The notes under the pieces: model-generated
Databases searched by the model: none
Seen by the model: only the letters and a program-made list of their open reading frames with translations
What the model was told of the DNA's origin: nothing
NCBI GenBank assembly: GCA_030430515.1
Contig: JAUIKX010000064.1
Coordinates: forward strand, 1 to 13,574
Direction: 5' to 3'
Source of the DNA: Gammaproteobacteria bacterium
GTDB lineage: Bacteria; Pseudomonadota; Gammaproteobacteria; Pseudomonadales; Azotimanducaceae
DNA length: 13,574 bases
Program-made: the position numbers and the translations under genes
Shown: positions 7,806 through 13,574 of the stretch, one piece after another
Numbering within the stretch: the first letter of the stretch is position 1
Layout: each line of letters opens with the position of its first letter

Positions 7806-9394
7806 GCGAAAGCGTTTACGAAGCGTTCGCCGCCTCTGCGGAGGCCTGCGCAGATCACCCGTTCCTGCAGATCGTCAGCGATACGGCAGAGCGCTACGGG
7901 ATTGCTCCGCAGACGTTCAGCTATGCCGGTATGCGCCAGCTGGTGGCGGATCGGGTAGCAGACTACCTCACGTTGGGGATCGAAGCCGGGCAGCGGGTGG
8001 CGCTGGCACTCGACAACCGCCCCGAATGCTTCGAGCATTGGTTGGCGCTCAACGCGCTTGGGGTTTCGGTCGTGCCGCTGAATCCCCAGTGGCGTTCGGC
8101 GGAGCTGGAATATGTGCTCGGCCATAGCGAAGCCACGCACGCCGTGTGCCTGCCTGAACGGCTTGAAGCGGTGCAGAATGTGGGAGCCTGTGCGACGGTC
8201 TCCAGTGCGGATTTCACTTCACGCGGTGCTGAGATTCCCGAGCCGTTGGGACAGAGCAACACCGAGTGCGCGCTGCTTTATACCTCCGGCACCACCGGCC
8301 GCCCGAAAGGCTGCATGCTGTCCAATGAGTACTATCTCTGCACCGGCCAGTGGTATGCCGATGTCGGCGGGTACTGCGAGCTGACCCCCGGTGCGGACCG
8401 GCTGATCACGCCGCTGCCGATGTACCACATGAACGCCATGGCCACGTCTACTATGGCCATGCTGATGACCGGCAGCTGCGTGGTGCCCATCGATCGCTTT
8501 CACCCCAGCACCTGGTGGCAGAGCGTGCGCGAATGCGATGCCACCATCATGCACTATCTCGGCGTCATGCCGGCCATGCTCATGAGCCTGCCGGAGAGCG
8601 AACAGGACCGTTCACACAACATGCGTTTCGGCTTCGGCGCCGGTCTCTCTGGCGAGCTGCATACCGCGTTCGAGAATCGCTTTGATATCTCGCTCATCGA
8701 GGCGTGGGCCATGACGGAGACCGGTTGTACCGTGGCGGTCATCGCCAGTTCCGAGCCGAGAAAAGTCGGCACCGCCTGCTTCGGCAGGCCGCCGGAGCAT
8801 ATGGATTATCGGTTGGTGGATGACGACGGCGTCGATGTCGCGCCCGGCACACCGGGCGAGCTCCTGGTGCGAAGAAAGGGTGCAGACGCAAACTACGGTT
8901 TCTTCAGCGGTTACCTCAAAGACGAAGACGCCACCCGGCAGGCGTGGGAAGGCGGCTATTTTCACACCGGCGATCTCGTGTACCTGGACGAAGACGGCCT
9001 CATGCACTTCGTCGATCGCAAAAAGAACGTCATACGCCGCAGCGGCGAGAACATCTCGGCGGTAGAGGTTGAGGAAGTGATGATGGAGCATCCGTCGGTT
9101 CACGCGGTGGGTGTGGCGGCAGTACCCGACGACATTCGTGGCGATGAGGTCTTTGCCTGCGTGGTGGGTGATGTTGCGGCCGCAGACTGGCCGCAAACCG
9201 CGGCTTCCATCGTCGAGCACTGCCTCGAACGGCTCGCCTACTACAAAGCGCCGGCCTACCTGGCGCTCGTCGATGCGCTGCCGCTCACCGCAACAGAGAA
9301 GATTCAGCGCGCAGGGCTCAAGGAGCTGGCTGCGCGCTTGCTGTCGGAAGGCCGCTGTGAGGATCTGCGTGAACGGAAGAGCCCACGTGGCTGA
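7802..9394 (+). CDS. AMP-forming acyl-CoA synthetase (ANL superfamily, CaiC-like)
   Basis: A 530-residue cytoplasmic ligase that activates a carboxylic acid to its CoA thioester through an acyl-adenylate. All core motifs are present: P-loop YTSGTTGRPKG (160-170), PLPMYHMN (205-211 region), MTETG (304-308), the ATP ribose aspartate in HTGD (D391), the hinge VDRKKNVIRRSGENI (404-418), and the catalytic lysine in TATEKIQR (K500). Length matches crotonobetaine/carnitine and aryl-acid CoA ligases. The start is TTG with a good GGAGG and a 4-nt overlap with the gene before; the next gene overlaps its end. Because the IOR also yields acyl-CoA, the operon may admit substrate both as the free acid and as a 2-oxoacid. 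The acid itself cannot be deduced. Confidence 0.9.
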   Translation: MSESVYEAFAASAEACADHPFLQIVSDTAERYGIAPQTFSYAGMRQLVADRVADYLTLGIEAGQRVALALDNRPECFEHWLALNALGVSVVPLNPQWRSAELEYVLGHSEATHAVCLPERLEAVQNVGACATVSSADFTSRGAEIPEPLGQSNTECALLYTSGTTGRPKGCMLSNEYYLCTGQWYADVGGYCELTPGADRLITPLPMYHMNAMATSTMAMLMTGSCVVPIDRFHPSTWWQSVRECDATIMHYLGVMPAMLMSLPESEQDRSHNMRFGFGAGLSGELHTAFENRFDISLIEAWAMTETGCTVAVIASSEPRKVGTACFGRPPEHMDYRLVDDDGVDVAPGTPGELLVRRKGADANYGFFSGYLKDEDATRQAWEGGYFHTGDLVYLDEDGLMHFVDRKKNVIRRSGENISAVEVEEVMMEHPSVHAVGVAAVPDDIRGDEVFACVVGDVAAADWPQTAASIVEHCLERLAYYKAPAYLALVDALPLTATEKIQRAGLKELAARLLSEGRCEDLRERKSPRG

Positions 9395-10562
9395 GCGGCT
9401 CCAGCAAACATACGACGATGTGGTGATTACCGCGCCGGTGACGGTGGAGTACGTGCGTTACTCCAACCGCAGCGCCCACTGGTTTCTGGCGCTGGCGCTG
9501 CGTGGGCTCATTGAGCAGGCCGGGGTGGCGAAAAGCGAGATCGATGGCCTCTGCGTTTCGAGTTTCCAGCTCGTGCCGGACACGGCCGTCGGCCTGACCC
9601 AGCACCTGGGTGTGTCGCCACGCTGGCTCGATCACATCCCCATGGGTGGTGCTTGTGGTGTTGTGGGTCTTCGCCGGGCGGCGCGAGCGGTGCAGTGCGG
9701 AGATGCCGAGATGGTGGCGTGCATCAGCGGTGACAAGAACCAGGTCGACACGTTTCGCAATCTCCTCGGAAGCTTCAGTCAGTACGCACAGGATGCAGTG
9801 TATCCCTATGGTTCGGGTGGCCCGAATGCCAGCTTCGCGTTTTTCACCGACTACTACATGCGCGAGTACGGTGTGACGCGCGAAGACTTCGGCAAGCTAT
9901 GCGTGGCTCAGCGAACGAATGCGCTGGCCAACCCGAACGCGCTGTTCAAGAAGCCGCTGACGCTCGACGAGTACTTGAACGCGCGGGTGATTGCCGATCC
10001 GCTGCATCTTTTTGACTGCGTGATGCCGTGTGCGGGAGGCGAAGGTTTTCTGGTGATGCGTAAGCAGCGTGCCGAAGCGCTGGGGCTGCCATACGTGAAC
10101 ATTCTGTCGACCATCGAACGGCACAACGCTTTTCCGGATGATCCCATCCAGATGCGCGCCGGTTGGGCGATGGACGTGGACGACCTCTACGGTCGGGCTG
10201 ACAAGACTCCGGATGACGTCGACTTTCTCTGCTCCTACGACGACTATCCGGTGATCAACGTCATGCAGTTCGAAGACCTCGGTTTCTGCGCCAAGGGCGA
10301 GGCCGGTGATTTCATCCGGGCCAATGAGTTCACCTGGAACGGCTCATTTCCGCTCAACCCTTCGGGTGGGCAGCTTTCTGTCGGGCAGGCTGGCGCTGCC
10401 GGAGGCTACCTCGGCCTCGTCGAGGCGGTTCGGCAGCTCACCGATCAACCTTCCGGATATCAGGTGCCCGACGCGAAGGTTGGGCTTGTCAGCGGTTTCG
10501 GCATGATCAATTACGACAGGGGCCTGTGCACCGCGGCGGCGCTTCTGGAGCGTGCGTCGTGA
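9387..10562 (+). CDS. Thiolase-like protein (SCP-x/lipid-transfer/BbsB type), atypical active site
   Basis: A 391-residue thiolase-fold protein from GTG 9387. The N-terminal half has a nucleophile-like cysteine in PMGGACGVVG (C90). The C-terminal half has NPSGGQLSVGQAGAAGG (324-340), where classic thiolases have the GHP histidine (here Gln334), and ends VSGFGMINYDRG (368-379) without the second acid/base cysteine of the CxGGG loop. This pattern occurs in thiolase-like proteins that work with a DUF35 partner, such as BbsB (benzoylsuccinyl-CoA thiolase) and Ltp2-type retro-aldolases. The following gene encodes a DUF35 domain, which fits. The start is GTG, preceded by GGAAGA at 6 nt and overlapping the ligase by 8 bp; GTG 9369, preceded by GAGGA, is an equally possible start giving 397 residues. 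Whether it cleaves by thiolysis or aldol reaction is open. Confidence 0.85.
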   Translation: MAERLQQTYDDVVITAPVTVEYVRYSNRSAHWFLALALRGLIEQAGVAKSEIDGLCVSSFQLVPDTAVGLTQHLGVSPRWLDHIPMGGACGVVGLRRAARAVQCGDAEMVACISGDKNQVDTFRNLLGSFSQYAQDAVYPYGSGGPNASFAFFTDYYMREYGVTREDFGKLCVAQRTNALANPNALFKKPLTLDEYLNARVIADPLHLFDCVMPCAGGEGFLVMRKQRAEALGLPYVNILSTIERHNAFPDDPIQMRAGWAMDVDDLYGRADKTPDDVDFLCSYDDYPVINVMQFEDLGFCAKGEAGDFIRANEFTWNGSFPLNPSGGQLSVGQAGAAGGYLGLVEAVRQLTDQPSGYQVPDAKVGLVSGFGMINYDRGLCTAAALLERAS

Positions 10563-11806
10563 CGAACCCACTGCAACCGCCGAAGCGTAAGAATCCGATC
10601 CTGCGCACCCGCCAGCCGATCCTGCCGCCGTGGACGCGCAGCCGGGTCGGGCTCGGCATGACCAGCGCTGCCGCCCGCGGCCGTTTCGAGCTGCAGCAAT
10701 GCGATGGCTGCGGCGCGGTGCAGTATCCGCCAAGAGAAATGTGCAGCGACTGCCTGGGTACGGAGCTCACCTGGACCGAGATGTCGGGCCGCGGTCAACT
10801 CATATCCGAAACCCTGCTGCACCACGCCCACGACCTGTATTTCCGAGAGCGCATGCCCTGGCGGCTGGGCTACGTGAAGCTCGAAGAAGGTCCAAGTGTG
10901 GTGGCGCATCTGCACGGCGATGTGCCGGCGCCGCCCACGGCCGTGAACGTCATTGCGCGGCTCGACCGCGCCGGCCGCGGTGTGCTCATCGCCATCCCTG
11001 AACAGGAGGTACCCAACATGGCGGACGATCGCCAGCTTCGCGAGATGACCTGCGACCCGAAGTTCCGCAAGGTTCTGATTACCGACGGCAAATCGGAAAC
11101 CGGCCAGGCCATGGTGCGTGAGATTGCCCGCGCCGGGGCCAGCCTCATCTGGGTGGGGCACACCGAACCCTGGAAGCAGCCGGAAGGTTTTGCGGAGCTG
11201 GCTGACATCCCGGAAGTGGAACTGATCCCGCTGGATGTCACCGAGAGCCGCAATATCCAGGAGCTTGGCAAAGCGCTCGGCGGCCGCGTGGACATTCTGA
11301 TCAACACCGCGCAGGTACATCGTACCCACGGCATCACCGACCGCTACGGCACCGACGTGGCGAAAATGGAGATGGAGGTGAACTACATGGGGCTCCTGCG
11401 GCTCGCGCAGAATTTCGCGCCGGCCATGATGTCTCGTGGCGCGGACGGGCAGAACAGCGCGGTGGCGTGGGTGAACATACTGAGCGCATTTGCGCTGGCC
11501 AACTATCCAAGCCACGGCACCTATTCAGCCTCGCAGGCGGCTGCGATGAGTCTGGCCCAATGTCTGCGGGCGGAGTTCAAGCCCTCCGCTGTACGGGTGC
11601 TCAATGTGTTTCCCGGCCCCATCGACGAGCCCTGGAACCAGATGATCCCACCACCAAAGATCGCGCCTGAGCGTCTGGCGCGCGATGTGGTGGCTGCGCT
11701 CAAGGACGGCGTTGAAGATTTGTACCCGGGAGATGTAGCTCAAGAAATGTACTCGCGCTTCCGCGAAGACCCGAAAATTCTCGAAAAGGAGCTGGGCGAT
11801 GGCTGA
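10559..11806 (+). CDS. DUF35 Zn-ribbon/OB-fold protein fused to a degenerate short-chain dehydrogenase
   Basis: A 415-residue two-domain protein. Residues 1 to about 150 form a DUF35 unit: an N-terminal helix, a zinc ribbon with C48, C51, C62, C65 (CDGCGAVQYPPREMCSDC), then an OB-fold with GYVKLEEGPSVVAHL. DUF35 proteins bind and complete the acyl-CoA site of thiolase-like partners, and the thiolase gene lies immediately upstream. Residues 154-415 have an SDR fold, but the cofactor loop reads TDGKSETG instead of TGxxxGxG, NNAG is NTAQ, and the active-site YxxxK is Y322-S-A-S-Q326, lacking the lysine; S309 is kept. It is probably a structural pseudo-enzyme partnering the next SDR, as BbsC does with BbsD. 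GTG overlaps the thiolase stop by 4 nt, and the 3' end overlaps the next gene by 8 nt. An internal start exists at 11018. Confidence 0.87.
   Translation: MTNPLQPPKRKNPILRTRQPILPPWTRSRVGLGMTSAAARGRFELQQCDGCGAVQYPPREMCSDCLGTELTWTEMSGRGQLISETLLHHAHDLYFRERMPWRLGYVKLEEGPSVVAHLHGDVPAPPTAVNVIARLDRAGRGVLIAIPEQEVPNMADDRQLREMTCDPKFRKVLITDGKSETGQAMVREIARAGASLIWVGHTEPWKQPEGFAELADIPEVELIPLDVTESRNIQELGKALGGRVDILINTAQVHRTHGITDRYGTDVAKMEMEVNYMGLLRLAQNFAPAMMSRGADGQNSAVAWVNILSAFALANYPSHGTYSASQAAAMSLAQCLRAEFKPSAVRVLNVFPGPIDEPWNQMIPPPKIAPERLARDVVAALKDGVEDLYPGDVAQEMYSRFREDPKILEKELGDG
11004..11020 (+). promoter_or_regulatory. Internal Shine-Dalgarno and ATG at the DUF35/SDR joint
   Basis: A perfect AGGAGG (11004-11009) lies 8 nt before an in-frame ATG (11018-11020), exactly where the DUF35 domain ends and the SDR domain begins. 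Initiation here would give a separate 262-residue SDR-like protein. It is either a working internal start or a relic of two former genes joined by loss of a stop. Confidence 0.6.
11787..11791 (+). promoter_or_regulatory. Ribosome binding site of the intact SDR gene
   Basis: AGGAG lies 7 nt before ATG 11799, inside the end of the fusion gene. It is the strongest normal site in the operon after that of the iorB-like gene, and supports the 8-nt overlap. Confidence 0.7.
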
Positions 11807-12533
11807 TGCACCTGTGGTCTGGTTGACCGGCGGCAGTTCCGGAATCGGTGCTGAGATATGCAGCCGCCTGCTCGACAGCGGCGCGACGGTGGTGAGCTTT
11901 GCCCGGCGTGCGCCGCAGAAAGCACACCAGCGTCTGCACGCGGTTGAGGTAGATCTCACCGACACGAAAGCGGCGGCAGACGCGTTTGCCGGTGCGGCGT
12001 CGGCCTGGCCGAGCACGCGCATCATCCATAACGCCGGTGCGATTCGTGAGAAGCCGCTGGAGGATGTGTCTGCTGAAGACCTCGAACGCCTTTCGCAGCT
12101 GCATCTGGGGACCGCCATCGCCATGGTGCAGGCGGCGCTACCTGATATGAAAGCACGGAAGCATGGTCGCATCGTGCTGATGAGCACCCGGGCGATTGTC
12201 GGCCTCGAAAAACGCACGGTCTATTCCGCCACCAAAGCCGGCATGATCGGCATGGGCCGCACCTGGGCGCTGGAACTCGCGCAGCACGGCATTACCGTGA
12301 ACATGGTGGCGCCCGGTCCGATTGAAGACACGGAGATGTTCCACGACGTGGTGCCGAAAGGCACGGAGCAGATCGAGCGTGTTGCCGCGCGGGTTCCTGT
12401 TGGGCGGCTGGGCCGTCCGGGTGATGTGGCGCGCGCCGTGGACTTTTTCCTGAGCGACGATGCGGATTTTGTAACCGGCCAGCTGCTGTTCGTGTGCGGC
12501 GGCACATCTGTCGGCAGCATGAGTTTTACCTGA
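11799..12533 (+). CDS. Short-chain dehydrogenase/reductase, catalytically complete (BbsD-like position)
   Basis: A 244-residue classical SDR with all active-site features: cofactor loop TGGSSGIG (10-17), acidic D52 in VDL, HNAG (77-80), catalytic S129, and Y142-S-A-T-K146. The PGPIEDTEMF loop and C-terminal VTGQLLFVCGG are typical of 3-hydroxyacyl-CoA/ACP dehydrogenases (FabG-like). R36-R37 after the second strand hints at NADP(H), which is a weak inference. It follows the pseudo-SDR fusion with an 8-nt overlap, as bbsD follows bbsC, so the two may form a mixed oligomer with only this chain active. The probable reaction is oxidation of a beta-hydroxyacyl-CoA to the beta-ketoacyl-CoA that the thiolase cleaves; the direction and substrate are inferred from neighbours. 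Confidence 0.9.
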   Translation: MADAPVVWLTGGSSGIGAEICSRLLDSGATVVSFARRAPQKAHQRLHAVEVDLTDTKAAADAFAGAASAWPSTRIIHNAGAIREKPLEDVSAEDLERLSQLHLGTAIAMVQAALPDMKARKHGRIVLMSTRAIVGLEKRTVYSATKAGMIGMGRTWALELAQHGITVNMVAPGPIEDTEMFHDVVPKGTEQIERVAARVPVGRLGRPGDVARAVDFFLSDDADFVTGQLLFVCGGTSVGSMSFT

Positions 12534-12537
12534 GGAG
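12532..12537 (+). promoter_or_regulatory. Ribosome binding site of the cyclase-family gene
   Basis: GAGGAG overlaps the TGA of the SDR gene and sits 4 nt before ATG 12542. It decides this start over an upstream ATG at 12494 inside the SDR gene. Confidence 0.7.
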
Positions 12538-12541
12538 CCTT

Positions 12542-13330
12542 ATGAGCAGCGCGATACTCAACAGTCTTGTGGGGGCGCTCGCCGGTGGCGATGTGCGGGT
12601 GGTGGACCTCACGCAAACGCTTACGCCGGAGTTCCCGCAGCTGACCCTGCCGCCGGAGATGGGCCAGTGTCAGCCGTTCCGCATCGAAGAGGTGTCTTCG
12701 TACGACGACCGCGGGCCGAGCTGGTACTGGAACAACTTCACCTGTAACGAGCACACCGGCACCCATTTCGACGCGCCCATTCACTGGGTATCCGGCCGCA
12801 ACCTGCCAAACAACTCCGTGGACACGATTCCGGCGGAGCACATGCTGGCGCCGGCGGTGGTGATCGACTGCTCGAAAGAATCGAAGCAGGACGCCGATTT
12901 TCTGCTCACCCGTGAGTTCATCGAGCACTGGGAATCCGAGCATGGCGATATTCCTACTGGCGCCTGGGTGCTCATGCGCACCGACTGGTCCACACGCCGC
13001 GACCCGAAGGAATATCAGAACTACGACGAAGAAGGTCAGCACTCGCCTGGACCCGATGCCGAAGCCGTGCGCTACATGGTGGAAAAAGACGTGATTGGCT
13101 TCGGCACCGAAGCCATCGGCACAGATGCGGGGCAGGCGCAGCATCTCAACCCGCCGTACCCTTGCCACTACTACATGCACGGCTCCGGCAGGTACGGCCT
13201 GCAGTGCCTGATGAACCTCGACAAGTTGCCACCCACAGGCTCGGTGATACTTGCTGCGCCCCTGAAGATCCGTAAAGGCTCCGGCAGCCCGCTGAGGGTG
13301 CTCGCGCTGGTGCCGGGGGACGCCGCGTGA
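12542..13330 (+). CDS. Cyclase-family metal hydrolase (isatin hydrolase / kynurenine formamidase fold)
   Basis: A 262-residue member of the PF04199 cyclase family, whose known members hydrolyse cyclic or linear amides, such as isatin hydrolase and N-formylkynurenine formamidase, or act in polyketide cyclisation. The metal signature H71-T-G-T-H75-F-D77-A-P-I-H81 is complete. The C-terminal motif reads LQCLMNLDKLP (220-230), with Gln221 where kynurenine formamidases have Glu in ENLxNLD; from memory, isatin hydrolase also has a glutamine ligand, so a single-metal site is possible. It has no signal peptide. It follows the SDR by 8 bp and overlaps the next gene by 4 nt. In this operon it may open a ring (lactam or lactone) before or after CoA activation; this is inference. 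Confidence 0.87.
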   Translation: MSSAILNSLVGALAGGDVRVVDLTQTLTPEFPQLTLPPEMGQCQPFRIEEVSSYDDRGPSWYWNNFTCNEHTGTHFDAPIHWVSGRNLPNNSVDTIPAEHMLAPAVVIDCSKESKQDADFLLTREFIEHWESEHGDIPTGAWVLMRTDWSTRRDPKEYQNYDEEGQHSPGPDAEAVRYMVEKDVIGFGTEAIGTDAGQAQHLNPPYPCHYYMHGSGRYGLQCLMNLDKLPPTGSVILAAPLKIRKGSGSPLRVLALVPGDAA

Positions 13331-13574
13331 AGCATGCGGTGGTCACCGGCGGTAACAGGGGTATCGGTGCGGCAATCGTCGCTGCCCTGGACGAAGCCGG
13401 CTATCGAACCACGGTGTTGAGCCGCTCGACCGGCGTCGATGTGACCGATGCTGAGGCTGTGCGCCGAACGTTCTCTGCTCTCGAGGGGCCTGTCGACCTG
13501 CTTGTCAACAACGCCGGCATCGCGCCGAGCAAGCCGTTTGCGCGCATGAGCGATGCAGACTGGCGGGATACCTT
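13327..13574 (+). CDS. Short-chain dehydrogenase/reductase, N-terminal fragment
   Basis: The reading frame opens with GTG overlapping the cyclase stop by 4 nt (GTGA), with GGGGGA 6 nt upstream, and runs off the window after 82 codons. It shows the SDR cofactor loop TGGNRGIG (7-14), a short D38-V segment near the adenine pocket, and NNAG (61-64), followed by a SDADWRDT helix. It is therefore a classical SDR, the third SDR-fold chain in the operon; the active-site Ser/Tyr/Lys lie beyond the edge. It is quite short before NNAG, as in compact FabG-like enzymes. A second dehydrogenation or reduction step in the same pathway is likely, but the substrate is unknown. Confidence 0.85.
   Translation, partial: MKHAVVTGGNRGIGAAIVAALDEAGYRTTVLSRSTGVDVTDAEAVRRTFSALEGPVDLLVNNAGIAPSKPFARMSDADWRDT

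Noticed and set aside
9111..9386. Long upstream extension of the thiolase frame
   Set aside because: This region codes for the C-terminal domain of the acyl-CoA ligase, including its catalytic lysine. The extension is Arg/Ser-rich and unlike any thiolase.
10511..11515. 334-codon open frame on the minus strand
   Set aside because: It lies fully antisense to the DUF35-SDR fusion gene, whose motifs are clear. Its His/Arg-rich composition is typical of a shadow frame in GC-rich DNA.
12221..13180. 319-codon open frame on the minus strand
   Set aside because: Antisense to the SDR and cyclase genes, with no recognisable motif and valine/arginine/histidine-rich low-information sequence.
1..13574. 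tRNA or rRNA genes, CRISPR arrays, insertion sequences, attachment sites
   Set aside because: No cloverleaf-like segment, spaced direct repeats, transposase motifs or terminal inverted repeats were seen. Nearly all bases are inside well-supported genes.

Overview
The window is GC-rich (roughly 60%) and gene-dense. It looks like the chromosome of a Pseudomonadota bacterium, probably a gammaproteobacterium, judging from gene style and from the split IorA/IorB 2-oxoacid oxidoreductase. This taxonomic call is an inference. There are no rRNAs, tRNAs, CRISPR arrays or mobile elements, and no gene-free stretch longer than about 80 bases.

Left part (1-4323). The 3' end of a luciferase-like monooxygenase gene on + converges on, and overlaps by 23 bp, a block of four minus-strand genes. 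Read in the direction of transcription these are a MarR-type regulator, a transmembrane Ser/Thr protein kinase, a small PepSY-type membrane protein and a secreted class-C-beta-lactamase-like serine hydrolase. The last two genes are separated by 1 bp. The kinase, PepSY protein and hydrolase have no obvious metabolic link to the right-hand operon.

Divergent control region (4324-4386). A near-perfect 20-bp palindrome lies between the marR start and the first catabolic gene. It sits between plausible -35 and -10 hexamers of the rightward promoter and only 5 bp from the marR start codon. This suggests that the MarR protein represses both itself and the operon.

Right part (4387-13574). Eight tightly coupled + strand genes, many with TTG or GTG starts, form one CoA-dependent catabolic operon: iorA-like, iorB-like, acyl-CoA ligase, thiolase-like protein, a DUF35 (Zn-ribbon/OB) protein fused to a degenerate SDR, an intact SDR, a cyclase/isatin-hydrolase-family metal hydrolase, and a third SDR cut by the window edge. 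The thiolase + DUF35 + inactive-looking SDR + active SDR set recalls the BbsB/BbsA/BbsC/BbsD module of anaerobic toluene (benzylsuccinate) beta-oxidation, but here the A-like and C-like parts are one reading frame. At the exact fusion joint there is a perfect AGGAGG and an in-frame ATG, so a free SDR subunit may also be made. Together the genes suggest conversion of an aryl or cyclic 2-oxoacid or carboxylic acid to a CoA thioester, oxidation of a beta-hydroxyacyl-CoA and thiolytic (or retro-aldol) cleavage. The substrate cannot be read from sequence.
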